This document shows positions 35,743 to 47,200 of a DNA stretch of 64,000 nucleotides, one piece after another (positions within the stretch are counted from its first letter, which is position 1; the number at the start of each line of letters is the position of its first letter). The DNA lies in the NCBI GenBank assembly GCA_965153455.1, contig OZ234497.1, forward strand, positions 14,184,302 to 14,248,301, given 5' to 3'. Made by a program: the position numbers and the translations under genes. Under the pieces are notes generated by a model, which made no database searches, had not been told where the DNA came from, and saw nothing but the letters and a program-made list of their open reading frames with translations. This DNA is from Sphagnum compactum (Eukaryota > Bryophyta > Sphagnopsida > Sphagnales).

Positions 35743-38027
35743 ATGGCTACTGCCATGATCACCAACTTCTTCAAGAAAACCACACCTGCTGATATTGAGG
35801 AGCAAAAGAAGCGAAATGCGGTGTATTGGGCGAAAAGGAAGGAGGAGGAGGCTGAGAAGCTTGCTAGGGATGAAGAGCGGCGAGTGGCAGCTCAAAAGGC
35901 AAAGAGGCCTGTAGGAAGACCCAAGATGAAGCGTCAACCTGACGTGGTGCTCATCTCTCCTGTTGAGGAGGTAGAAGTAGAAGAACCGGTAGCTACCCAA
36001 CCCCCAATTAAGAAGAGTAGATGTGGAGGTAGCTATTCGAGGTGGGGCAACCCCGATTAGTGGCCTCTCATTGCCCAGGCTATTGCGTTGCATCCACGAT
36101 CCATCACAAACGCTCTCAACCACTTGCAACACATCAGGAAGCCTGGCAGAATTGGAAGCCCATTTGACGCGCTAACGATCAACACCATGAAGGGTTGGTA
36201 TGCAAAGGATCAGGGGACGGGGCATTGGCTTCTCAAAGATGATATGCGAGAGAAGATCGGCCTAATGGCAGCAAAGAAAGTCGCGCAGGTGCGCCGCAAC
36301 ACGGAGAAGCCTAGAGGCATTCTCAAGGATCACCCCGAGACAGCCAGCCAGATTGTTGATTGTCTCAAAGGCATGCGCCTGGCTGGCCAGCAGATTGACA
36401 GCTCAATCATCAGAACCATGATCCAGGGTGTGATCGCTGTGGGGGCTCCTGAGCTGTTTGACAGGGTGGTTGGCAAGGACAAGGATGGTCAACCTGTCAA
36501 GTTAGCGTCTCCAAACGTTCGCCAAAGATTTTGCTCAGAGGCACCTTGGCTGGACTTGGCGACGGACGACGGGGGCAGCTAGGAAGCTTCCTGAGGACTG
36601 GGTTGTTCAGGGGGAGGAGATGGCATTCCGGGTTGCGGCGCTCTATTCGATGCATTCAGTCCCAGACTGCCTTGTGGTCAACTCTGACCAGACGGGAGTG
36701 CACCTGAAGCCTTTCTCAGAATGGACGTATGAAGTCAAGGGGGCAAAGCAAGTGCTCAATTTGGGGAAGGAGGATAAGTGTCAGTTCACGGTGCTTGGGA
36801 GTGCTGCAGCAGATGGGGTCTTGCTTCTTCTTCAAGTTGTGTTCCAGGGAAAGACGAGGCAGGTCTTACCAAAGAATGTAGCTGCAGTGATAGTCGTTTC
36901 AAAGGGGTGGCACCTCACCCAGAGTGCCAATCATTGGACTACCCAGGAGACCATGAGAAGCTTCGTTCAGAAGGTGTTGCACCCATACTTCGAGGGGAAG
37001 TGCTTTGATCTTGGGTTGAATCCTCTGACGCAGCGAATGATCTGGCTAATCGACTGTTGGTCAATGCACATCTCAGCCGAGTTTAGAGGGTTCATGAAGG
37101 AGAATTTCCCCCACATTCTCCTCCTCTTTGTGCCAGCCAACTGTACCTCTAAGCTGCAAGTGATGGACGTAGTTTTCCAGCGACCATTTAAGCATGCAAT
37201 CCACTAGCTCTACAATCAGTTCCAAGCAGCAGAGATAGCCAAGCAGATCAAAGTAGGGGTTGATCCAAGCAAAGTCAAGCTTCAAACAACGGCAGCTCAG
37301 CTCAAGGGTGAGGACATGGGCTTCCTTAGGGGTGCCTGGCTGCAATTGCGGGCGCAAGATGCTCTGATCAGGAAGGGGTTTGCCATGTGCAAACTGGGAC
37401 GCATCCAGGATGCTGCATTCCAGCGGGAGGCAATGCTGGAGTGCTTCAAGCGAAAGCTCCTCAAGGACATGGAGGCCCCAGATCATGTATCCTGGGACGA
37501 GGATGTGGTGGCGGGGCCTGATGGCGACAGGGATCCAGCCGACTTGGCTCTGTCTGGCAAGATTATTTCCTTGCAGCTATAGAGAGTTTCAAGCCTTGGG
37601 CATTTGTTCTGAACAATTGTGTGCATTGCAAAGTTACTATCCTAGCTCAGTTTGAATAGTAGCTTGTCAACTTGCGTCAAGCGGAGCTGGAGTGATATGA
37701 TTTCAGCACCAACGAATTTGTTTGTCCAACTCAGTTGCAATTTCAGCTCATTTCTGAAAGTGGCAATCTATATATCCAAGCCTAGGCTTGCTAGTTTGCC
37801 GTCAGACAATGGAGATGACAAGATGCTGGGGAGAAATTGGTTACGTATCAGGTTATCTGGTGGTTATGTGGTTATCTTCTGAACATTATAAGTTAATCAA
37901 CCTGCTTGCAGGTTTGCCGTTTGAAGAAGTGATGCAAGGCTACATGGAAACTGACCCCAGCTTGGAGGAGATGGAGCTGGATGATGAGGCTGATTTGGCC
38001 GACTGGGAGGCCGACGAGTTTGTGTGA
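35743..38027 (+). pseudogene. DDE transposase of the pogo-like element (two stops, one frameshift, possible intron)
   Basis: The frame opens at the first ATG (35743). It has a lysine/arginine-rich N-terminus with an AT-hook-like PVGRPKMKR and an HTH-like region (WPLIAQAIALHPRSITNALN). A TAG at 36058-36060 interrupts an otherwise continuous frame. Near 36541 one extra base shifts the frame; the downstream frame continues LGWTWRRTTGAARKLPEDW. The DDE_1-type catalytic core follows: Asp in NSDQTG (36686), Asp in LIDCWSMH (37052) and Asp in LQVMDVVFQRPFK (37166), with 37 residues between the last two. A second TAG is at 37205-37207, after which the same frame runs to the 37.5-kb region. An acidic tail (LEEMELDDEADLADWEADEF) ends with TGA at 38025-38027. 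It lies in another frame and may be joined by an intron. The enzyme would cut and paste the element. The inactivating changes are few, so decay is recent. Confidence 0.85.
37557..37911 (+). other. Putative GC-AG intron in the transposase
   Basis: Inferred. A donor G|GCAAGA at 37557 and an acceptor TTGCAG ending at 37911 would remove 355 nt and join the transposase frame in phase to the acidic C-terminal frame (...LALS-G-LPFEEV...). No GT donor nearby gives the right phase. The alternative is that the protein simply ends at the TAG at 37580-37582 and the acidic ORF is unrelated. Confidence 0.4.
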
Positions 38028-38591
38028 AGAATTTGCTAAATTTTAGGTGGGCAAGATTAAAAAAGCAGTGTCTCTGTTTTGCATTCTGTGAGCTTTTCAT
38101 CATCTTTGCTCTGAATCATTCCAACTATCGATCAAAGTGGTGGTTGATCGTGAGTGGTTTTGATTGTTTGACAACTCTCCTGACCCGTTTCTCTTCCCAA
38201 AATTGCTTCGAGCTGTCGAATCTAGGTACCGTATGTCAGTGGGTTCGATTTGGAAAATCAACATGCTAGATTTTGTAATTCACTGATTGCTTGTCATCGA
38301 TCAAAAACTTTTGGGCAAAGCTCGAACGGTTGATCCGTCTCCACTTGCTTGAAAACAGCTGGGATGATTCAAGCTCGTTTCCTACCTGATCTCGCAGTGT
38401 TCAATTGTTTTGCAGGCCCTTAGATTATGATGTAGCGAGCAGACCAGATCAGACTTAGATCGATAGTGCAACGGATGAGTCCGAGTCGTAGGCAGCAGAA
38501 GGTAGAGGAAAGAGCAGGAAACTTGAAAGAAGAATACTAGAAAGGAGAAACAATAAAGAAAAACAACCAAAATTAAAAAGTAAATCACACA

Positions 38592-38655
38592 GATTGCTTG
38601 TTGTTGGTGCAGTTGGTCAGACTTGGCCAACCCTGGTTCGATTCCAGGAGCAATC
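38592..38655 (+). repeat. tRNA-like unit (truncated tRNA or SINE head) inside the transposon
   Basis: GATTGCT (38592-38598) pairs perfectly with AGCAATC (38649-38655), like a 7-bp acceptor stem. CCTGG-TTCGATT-CCAGG (38632-38648) is a perfect T arm containing an intact B box. TTGGTGCAGTTGGTCAG resembles an A box and D arm. The whole is only 64 nt, about 8 short of a tRNA, and no proper anticodon arm forms. I therefore read it as a tRNA-derived SINE head or a decayed tRNA, not a functional tRNA. T-rich DNA follows. Confidence 0.55.
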
Positions 38656-38917
38656 AGAGTTTTCTTTGTATTTTGTTTGATTCTGATTCATTTGTCACTT
38701 ACCTATTTATTTTACCATCATTTTTCGTTTTTTTTCACGCCCCAGGGGGCTGCTCGCACCCTGGAATTAATATATATATATAATTATAATATATATTTGA
38801 GCGTTTTGCCTTTTCGCATTTACACCGTAGAATTAATTAATTTTGTTTGTTTCACATTTCGCACTTCCCCCCTCAAAATTTTATTTTTTTCACAGTACCC
38901 CTAAAATAATTAATATT

Positions 38918-38943
38918 GGTGTGAAACGAGCGCGGCGGTACGG
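38918..38943 (-). repeat. Right terminal inverted repeat
   Basis: 26 bp, GGTGTGAAACGAGCG... ending GGCGGTACGG, followed by TA. It mirrors 35428-35453 with two mismatches (both C/T-type differences). Confidence 0.92.
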
Positions 38944-38945
38944 TA

Positions 38946-41900
38946 TGTATTTGCATATTGAAATCTTGTGTTTGAACTTCGACTACATCACTTTTTTACA
39001 AACATTGGGGAAGGAACTAACTCATGGTCAATTTGATTGGGGTGTGAATCCAAGTTGAAACAAATTTTCTTGTAACCCAAGTTTTGGGTTTCTTGGAAGG
39101 ATGCAGATAATGCATTCTAAAGTTGGTTTTGTGTAGGGTAAAGTGCCAAGGTGGGGGCCATTCTCACAATAAGGGGCCTAGGATGAGTTGGTTGTCAAGT
39201 GTAGCCTTGGATTTTGGGAATGTTCCCCATCTATGGACTTTACCCATCTTGAAACATGAGGCCAACATTAGCATGAACATAAACATATATAGATCAAAAG
39301 AAGGTTCTTGCACCTACTCCCTATGACTAGGCAAGGTCTTATACCTAAAAGTAGGCATAATTTCCAGGAGGGATGTTCATGGATATAAGGAGGCCTCTGA
39401 AAAAACTTCAGGTGTGCTTTATGGCAGAGGGTCACAACAGGTTCACACAACACAGAGTTGAATTGGGTTGGTTGCCACTTGCCAATTATGATCCCAACCT
39501 GGGTTGCATTGAGTATTTTTAATGAACACGTCAAAAGTTAACAGGCTATTCTACTTTCTAATTTGGAGATTGTTTTAAATTCTTCAGATGAAAGTTACAC
39601 AAGCACGAAATGTGTTAACCAAAACCCCAGATGCTAAGTAGACAGAACACACCCTAGTGTGGCATGTGCTGTTGGCTAAGGTGTGAACGCGGTAGTGAAC
39701 TAATTTAATTTAATTTTTGAATTTTTATTTGATTTTCAATATAAAAAATCAAAATTCAATAGCTCTAGCATAGTAGGTCTAAAACTTATGAAACCACCTC
39801 CATAAAATCCTATTCAATGAAGGCTTTGAAGTTCTAATATTACCAAGAAAGTGCCCAAATGTTTTAAAATAATTTTGATTTTATTGAATTTCAATGACAA
39901 AATTGTTCAACATTCAATAACTTGTGCAAAATATTACAAAATCACCTTGGTGCATCCCTACTCACTATTGGTTTTCCAATTTGAGTGAACTAGCCCCCAT
40001 GACTGCACCAGTCCTGTTTTGGATGGAGGGCAATTCATCCACTGACTTTGGGTTGGCCAACCATGTGCAACATTTTCATTTTGGGCGGGTTTAAAAAAAA
40101 CACTCCTTTTTTAATTAAACCCTTTTCTAGAAACCTATTTAACAAACCAACCAACCCCATTCTAGGGCTGCAACCCCTTTTCCTTTCCCCCTTCCACTTC
40201 TTGCATTTTTGGTGGGCCTAGCACTTAGTGTCAAACGTTTCCAAGAGCAATAAATCCATCTGCAATGCCATTGTTCATTCCAATGTGAGATCCATTGTGC
40301 CATTATCATCACTTGTTTTAGCATGAATTCCATTGTGCCATTACCATCACCTATGTTTCTAGCTACACTCTACATTTTGCCCCTTTTTGCATACATTTTA
40401 TATACAAGAAATGTATGTTAATACTTTTATATAATTATATTGCCCACTTTTATGAAATGACCACTTTGTGCATAAATCAATTTGTCTATGCGAGTATTAC
40501 AAATTTGTGATCTTCTATTGTCAATGGTTTGGATTCTCCATATAGTCTTTCAAATTGCAATACCCACATCATGAACTGACCCATGTTTATGTTACATTAC
40601 CCTCATCTAAACTTTTGCTTAATATTTGCTTCAAATAAATAGAAGGGACATTGGGTTTAAGGTAACATTTTCATGGAATATTTTTAAGGTGAATTTGTGT
40701 GTTCACATACATATATATAAAGAGGTTCTTGTTTTTCTTTTCTATTTCATCTACTAAAGGAGAGGAGATTGAAGGTGATTTCATGGCAAAGGTATAAATG
40801 ATATAAACCTTTCTAGTTGTTTTGTTTACATTTGATTAAGGGTTGGGGTTTCTCCCCCAAATCAAGACTAAAACACAAGCTTTATTGGTACTTATATAAA
40901 ATTATTTCATATTTTTATTATAATTATGTATCCAATGTTTATAGTCTATACACAATTTAAGGTTATGCAAAAATAATTCCAAATTTAGGTTTAACATTTA
41001 GTTGTAAACAAATAATTGTTAAATGTTAACATGAAAGTTATGCAATTTTTTTTTGTGTGTTTATTTAATTGACGGTCAGTGTAGGGATTTTTTGTTGCAT
41101 AAAAAGGTTTTAAATCAACATTTAAAGGTTCATTTGTGTAAGTCTGCTTGGGTTTTCAAATTTAAGCTTATGCATCCATTAAGTTGTAATGTGCATGTCA
41201 CAGGCACGAAAACAACCAAGATTACAAGATTTTTTATCCAAAATGAGAACAAGGGTAAACCTAATTCTGAATTTAAGAAAAAAAAAAAAAACAAGAACAC
41301 AACACATACGAAACAAAAATCGAACAAGGTTTGATTGCAAAAAATAAATTAAAAAAAAAAAAGGCTATGACCAAAAAAAAAAACTTAAGATTGGTGTTGA
41401 ACAAATTAAAGGTAATGGGAATTCTACCTCTATTTGTATCTATTGGGCATTTAGATCAAAGAAGTTTTTCAAAAACTTTCCAACCTACATGTGGCCCATG
41501 TTAACCCATGCGTGCCCACGTGCACCCATGTGTGAATCATGAATGAATAAAAAATGAAATAAGAGTGAACTGATAATTAAATAAGAATTATCTAAAAATA
41601 AACTAAGAGTTAACAAGAAGTGAATAAAAAATAATTGAAAATTACCTAAAAATGAATTAAAAATTAGCTAAAAATTATCTAGAAATGAACTAAAACTTAA
41701 CTAGAATTTGACTAAGAATGAATTAAAACTAAATTAAAAGTTAAGTACAAGTTTATTATAAGTCATGAATGAACATTCAAATGAAAGGATTCCATGGCAT
41801 TGCCATCTGTGATAATTTACATAATTTATGGTTATGGAAACAAAATTTGCAGATTAGGTTAAACATTTTTTGGTCATTTGTACAAAATTATTTAGTAGAT

Positions 41901-42480
41901 GAGAGTTAAGGTTCCATTAGTTGAAATGTTTACATAATTTAGGGTTGATGCAATTGATTGTGTAAGAATTATGTTGATTTAGACTTAGACATTTGTATTA
42001 GATAGTGATGATGTGGGTATTGTGGTTTCCCAAACTTTTTGGTTGCCCTAATCTAGGTGGTGGATCAAAAAATATTTGCAATACTTGCATTTTCCAACCT
42101 TTCTATAATCTAAATATAATTGGTAGCAAAAATGATATGGGAATTGCAAAGACTTGGGTTATTTGCATTTCTATTTTGTAATAGGTGCCCCCTTTCAACA
42201 CGAAGGTATTATGGAAACTCAATCCATTGTTGTTCAAGTTTCATCACATCATGATCATTGGTCCAATGTATGCAATACCCTCAGCCATAGTTTTGCAATT
42301 GAAACATAATTTGGCTAGATTTTTCATGTTTCAGGCAACACCTATGTGCATAAAATATCCATTGTTAATGATAAAAAAAGTACAATAATAGTTTTGAATT
42401 TTGTTATAATTAGAAGAAAAATTAAAAAATTAGATTCATGATTTTGAAATATATATATATTTTTTAAAACAAAAAAAGGC
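38946..42480. other. Intergenic stretch, mostly AT-rich
   Basis: It holds the small inverted-repeat element at 39136-39245. From 41540 to 41750 there is a degenerate AACTAAAAATTA/GAATTAAAA repeat. ORFs at 41053-41334 and 42185-42388 show no family pattern. Confidence 0.4.
39136..39245. mobile_element. Small MITE-like inverted-repeat element, copy 1 (110 bp)
   Basis: GGGTAAAGTGCC...GGTGGGGG.CATTCTCACAATAAGG on the left is mirrored by CCTTGGATTTTGGGAATGTTC...GGACTTTACCC on the right, about 40-bp imperfect arms around a short spacer. The same arm sequence occurs at 47201-47294. No clear target duplication. Confidence 0.6.
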
Positions 42481-42720
42481 AATAAAATTGTAGAAGGGTA
42501 AATAAATTTAGCCAAAAGATAAAATTTTAACCAATAAAAGATAAAAGTTTAGCTTTTAAGAATTATTTTTTTGCTTAGAGATAAAAATTTAACCAATACT
42601 AAGAGATATATAGGTCTTGTCAAAAGATAAAAGTTTGCCAAGAAATAAAAGTTCAGCCCAAAGGAGATAAGAATTTAGCCTAGAATAAATATATGTTTTG
42701 CCAAAAAATAAAAGGCAGGT
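42481..42720. repeat. Degenerate tandem repeat of a GATAAAAGTTTAGCCAA-like unit
   Basis: AAAAGATAAAAxTTTxxCCAA-like phrases recur about eight times with 20-30 bp spacing (for example near 42516, 42537, 42579, 42623 and 42641). Confidence 0.6.
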
Positions 42721-42800
42721 AAAGGATTAGTTGTTAGTTTGTAGGCAGGGTTAAGATGTAGGTTAGTAAGGTAGCTAGGTGGGAGGGTAATATGGAGGTC
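42720..42800. repeat. Short TAGG tract
   Basis: TTAGTTTGTAGG, GTAGGTTAG and GTAGCTAGGTGGG phrases. Confidence 0.45.
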
Positions 42801-43904
42801 AAGGTTGGGAAAAATTTAGCAATAAAAAAAAAGGATCAAAAGCCAACAGCCAAAAAAGATTGACTCTAGTAGAATGTTGGTTAAGAGGCAAATGGAAAAC
42901 ACAGCCCATCCTATTAGGCTAGGCACAACACACAACTCAAAGGGGCAAATGGGGGGCTAGAGTAGCAACCTCCCCCTTTGCCCCTTGTTGAAGCCCCTAG
43001 GCGTGGATGTGGAGCTTCAGAGCTGTGGTTGATAGCCTAGATTGTAGTCACTGCAACTGCGCCCCAGATTAAAAAAAATGCAAGGTAAAAATAAGTTTTT
43101 ATTATAAAAATTTACCACAAACAAAAAAAATCACTAATTGTGTAGGATATTAATTGAGACTTTTAAGAGGGTTGAAATTCAAGTTGTTTTTCCAACACTT
43201 GGATTCCAACAACTTTTCTTACATTGGTATGTATTTAAGATTAAAGTTATTTTCATCAACTTTTGGATTTTCTTTCTTTGATCTTAAATCTTTGTGTATG
43301 TGTACACATTAAGGTTGTTTTTCATTAGAAAAAAATCTTGTCCATTTTGACCATCATTTTACAACTACAATGCGACTCTTGTCCAAACCTACTACATGTG
43401 TGATTGTAATCTTTGTAATCCTATGTGTCCATGCAATTGCAAGTATATACCATTACATGTGCAACTAAATGATGGGTCCAACCAACTATTAGTTGAATAT
43501 GTAGTTGCATGATACAAGTACAAAAGTTTTAGGTCAAAATGTAAATGAAATTTCGACTTATTTCATTTGTTTTCTCTTATCTATCCACTTATGAATGATA
43601 ATTGAATTACATGGTGGACAACAATTATAACTTTCTTACAACTATGGAAAATATATATTGCTAACTGTCTCAAATTAGCCTACAAATGCATGTGGCATTT
43701 CCATAAATTTTCAACATATATATAATTCTACTTCAATGCATTAATCTGAATTAACCATTTTAATTTTGGCTATATATTACCATAACATTGTTTTTTTCAC
43801 CAATTTGATTAAAACATTTGTTTATTTTTGTTTCTGTGGTAGCTAAATTTTTAACAAAACTTAGATTAAGTACTTAATTATAAATTAATTAAATAGGTTA
43901 TGTA
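42801..43904. other. AT-rich intergenic DNA
   Basis: No recognisable gene. Confidence 0.4.
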
Positions 43905-44380
43905 TTACATAATATGTAGGATAGGTACTAATATGTAGTAGGTAGGTAGGTAAGCTAGCAAGAGGTATTTAATTTTATGGATATGTCATAATTTTTTTGT
44001 ATTAATTAATTAATTAATTAGCTATGTTAAACAATTAGTTTACTAAATGTAGGCTAGGTAATTAATTTATTAGGTAGGCTAGGTAGTAGATAGTAAATAT
44101 GTAACATCAGTAATATGTAATAAGTAGGACAAGAATTAATATAGGTAGTAGGTAAGTAGGTTATAAGTTAAGCAAGAGGTGTTTTATTTTGTGAATATGT
44201 CATAGTGTTTTTGTATTAATTGTTTAATTAATTAGTTATGTTAAACAAGTAATTTATTAAATTTAGGCTAAGTAATTCAATTATTAGGTAGGCTAGGTAG
44301 TAGATAATAAGTATGTAGCCTAGGTAGTATGTCATAAATAGGATAGGTCATAGTAAGTAGTAAATAGTTAAGTTAAATAA
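43905..44380. repeat. TAGGTAGG tract organised as about 200-bp higher-order repeats
   Basis: The module (TAGGTAGG..., AGCAAGAGGT.TTT, GGATATGTCATA.T.TTTTTGTATTAATT, TTAGTTATGTTAAACAA, GTAGGCTAGGTAGTAGATA) appears at about 43930-44100, again at about 44150-44320 and partly from 44340. This is a tandem duplication of roughly 200 bp on top of the TAGG base pattern. Confidence 0.65.
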
Positions 44381-47190
44381 TAGGTATTTTATTGTGTGGA
44401 TATATGGTAATGTTTTTGTATGGGACAAAGGATGTGACAATGTCGGAGTGTTTCCCTTTCATTAGAATCTATCCCATATCCTTTGTTTACAACTTCAAAC
44501 TTGTAAAATACATAACTAAGGGAAAAATGGACTATATTTGTGGTATGCACTATAAACATAGTGCATGTGCCATTTGGGATGTCCCCAACAAAATAAATAG
44601 GATCCTACCTACTTACTTATCTTATGTTAGGTAGCCTATTCTACTTTAATTTAGCCTAGGATAGATTATAATTAATTAATTAAAATATTTAATAATTGTA
44701 ATTATAATATTGAATTATTTAAAAATAATATTGAATTGTTGTATTTATAGTATTGAATTTCTGTAATATTAATATTTATTTACTGTAATTATTATGTTTA
44801 ATTATTATAATTATAATATATCTTTTTTGAACAAATGGAAAATTGCAATGTGTTTTATGGCCATTGGCTTTTAAAATTACCACATGGTGAAATCTTAACC
44901 ATCCATCAATGGCACATTTGGTAGCATATGACTATCCCAAATGTTGTTGTAAATGCATTCACAAATTGGGGTTCCACATCATACTAAGGATCATCCATGG
45001 CGATGGACGAAAAGTTCTGGCTTAGTCATAAGGTTTGCGATTACACTTTCAACTTCATGGCCATGTCATGTCTTTTGTGATTAACTATCCTATAACCCTT
45101 GTTTTAGGCGACTAAGTTATTTTTAGGCGCATGTGTCCATTATAATTAAAAATGAGTCTCAAATCTAATCATTGATTTTTAGTTTTCTTCTAATATTTGA
45201 AGTGATTTTTTGTTTAACTATTTTGAATTTATCTTTGTACGATGTGAAATATAAATGTATCTTTAATATAAAAATATGTATTAGGGTTTAGGTTCTTGAT
45301 CAATTTTTTTATTTTATAAAAAAATAGATTTTTTATGCATGTACATGTTTGGTATGTATTTTGTTTAAATTGAAAAAAAATTAAAAATAACATGGAAGAT
45401 GAATGGTAGCTCAAACTCCAAGAATAAATTTCTCAATTTAACCAATTTCCACCTCTTATGACAATTATTTCTCAAAACCTCAACACAATTTTCACAAATA
45501 ATGATAATAACACAATGTCAATTATCATTGAATTCATTGCAAAGACCAACTATGATATTCAAATATAAATAATTAAAACTTGTTGCAAGCTTTACATTCA
45601 CAAAATAAAAGAGCACAAAAATTAAAAGCCTAAAAAATCAGTGATTTCAAAATGCTAAAACCCAAAAACAAACTGAACCCGAAAATTGAATATTTTATTA
45701 AAAAAAACCATAATATAATAAAAATGGGTTTTAATATTTAACCCTCATAAATTAAAAAAAGTTTAAAAAGCTCAGTATTTACCCCTGCTTAAACTTGCAG
45801 CGGCTGAAATTGCCAACATGTGCTCAAAAAAGGATGTGCCACTTTTGCCCTTATCTTCTTATTTCGGGGCAAAAGCAGGGGGTTCAGGGGAGCTTAGATG
45901 TGCATGTGCCAAGGCCATATGTACAGAACGACCAACTGGTGCAGTCATGGGGGGTGGTTCACTTTGGCCTAATTTTCCAACAATACTTAAGAGTATGGTG
46001 AGGGCACAGTAGTTTGGGAGATCTCAATGTGATGCACAAAACAAACAAACAAACTACCTTCCTTAATAGACAGATAATGCTTCATCTTTTTCTGTTTATT
46101 TGCGTTGGGTAGTAGGTATATGGTAATCCACTGCATACAACGTGGCCCCCCAGGAACAGTGGGCAGCTGAAACACAGATTGGAAATACGTTGGTCGGACC
46201 AAACTTATGTGATATGTGCAGAAACTGAGTTGCTGATTCACTAGTGATGTGGCTCCAGTTTTGCCTGTGCTGAGTCATGGAAAGCACAATTAGGTCTAAA
46301 AGCATAAGCACTACCAAAACCTGTGACTTGAATTTCTTCTCCAACAGAAAACATGAGATGCCAATAGTTTAAGTATATCATTCTCTCATGTTCAAAGTAC
46401 AATTCAAGTCCCCTTGTCATGTTGGTTAGTCAGGCCACTCTCTCATGGAGAGTCCCTGTGTTTTGGCGACTGTGTAATTCAGCTGGCGGGACACCCATAC
46501 CCTATGTATACACACAGGGTTTTTGTTTTTGGAGTTTTGTGACAAAGTTAAAGTGGCTATCATCCATAAAAAGATGCAGCAAAATGTGGTAATCATCCAT
46601 AGGAAGATTTAGCCAAGTCTGGCCATAAACCAGTAAAATGTCCAAAAATCTAATGAATCATTTCATATTTCTGGCTACTTACTGGAACCTCCAGCAGCTT
46701 TCTGGCCAATCCACAAAATCCCAGGGCGAAATTCTGGCAAATTAATTAATTTTTTTCTTAGGATTTCCTTTAAGAAAGAGAAGGAGCTAAAATATGGGTG
46801 CTTTTGGGCGAAATGTCACCAGTAAAAAAAAGACTGATACACAAAGAAGAGTGTGGTAAACTATATGGTGAGTTTGGCAAATGAAGAGGCCTGTTCTCTA
46901 TCCATCTATTTTGCCTTAAAAATACCCTCCAATTTGGATCTGCCCACCACCCAAAAACATTTCTGATTCAAAATACTGCAGTACCTTGGTGCTTGGGCAC
47001 AAAATATTTTATTTTTTAGACATGCTGAAACTTTCCCAAAAAAAAATTCTCAAAAATTTGTGAAGCAAATTTGATGAAGAATCTTTTGGAAAATCTCAAG
47101 TTGTAGGTCTAAGAACCCTTCCCTCCTGTGCCTCAGAAATTAAGTATGTTTAAGTTCTTGATAATGTTTGCCTCGGGCTCTACGATGACT
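44381..47190. other. Intergenic stretch, no recognised gene
   Basis: AT-rich to about 45.8 kb, then mid-GC. ORFs at 44392-44634, 45795-46012 (plus) and 45987-46344 (minus) have no family pattern. Confidence 0.4.
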
Positions 47191-47200
47191 GAAGCCTCCA

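Larger units (their letters stand above)
35428..38943 (+). mobile_element. Pogo-like Tc1/mariner-superfamily DNA transposon, 3516 bp, complete ends
   Basis: The left end CCGTACTGCCACGCTCG... (35428-35453) and the right end (38918-38943) are 26-bp inverted repeats differing at two positions. Each is flanked by TA (35426-35427 and 38944-38945), the target duplication of the Tc1/mariner superfamily. The motif TTTCGCA appears near both ends (35460-35466 inverted, 35491-35497, 38812-38818, 38857-38863), a candidate subterminal transposase-binding site. Between the ends lies a transposase reading frame on the plus strand. The element is CpG-rich and its ends are well preserved, so the insertion looks recent relative to its surroundings. 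This copy cannot encode an uninterrupted transposase as written, but its ends could still be mobilised. Confidence 0.92.

Noticed and set aside
35677-36132. 151-codon minus-strand ORF
   Set aside because: Antisense shadow of the transposase N-terminal region, whose plus-strand reading fits the transposon.
38592-38655. Functional tRNA gene
   Set aside because: The acceptor and T arms are good, but the unit is about 8 nt short and lacks a proper anticodon arm.
46440-46500. Possible tRNA-like segment
   Set aside because: No convincing B box and no stem pairing.
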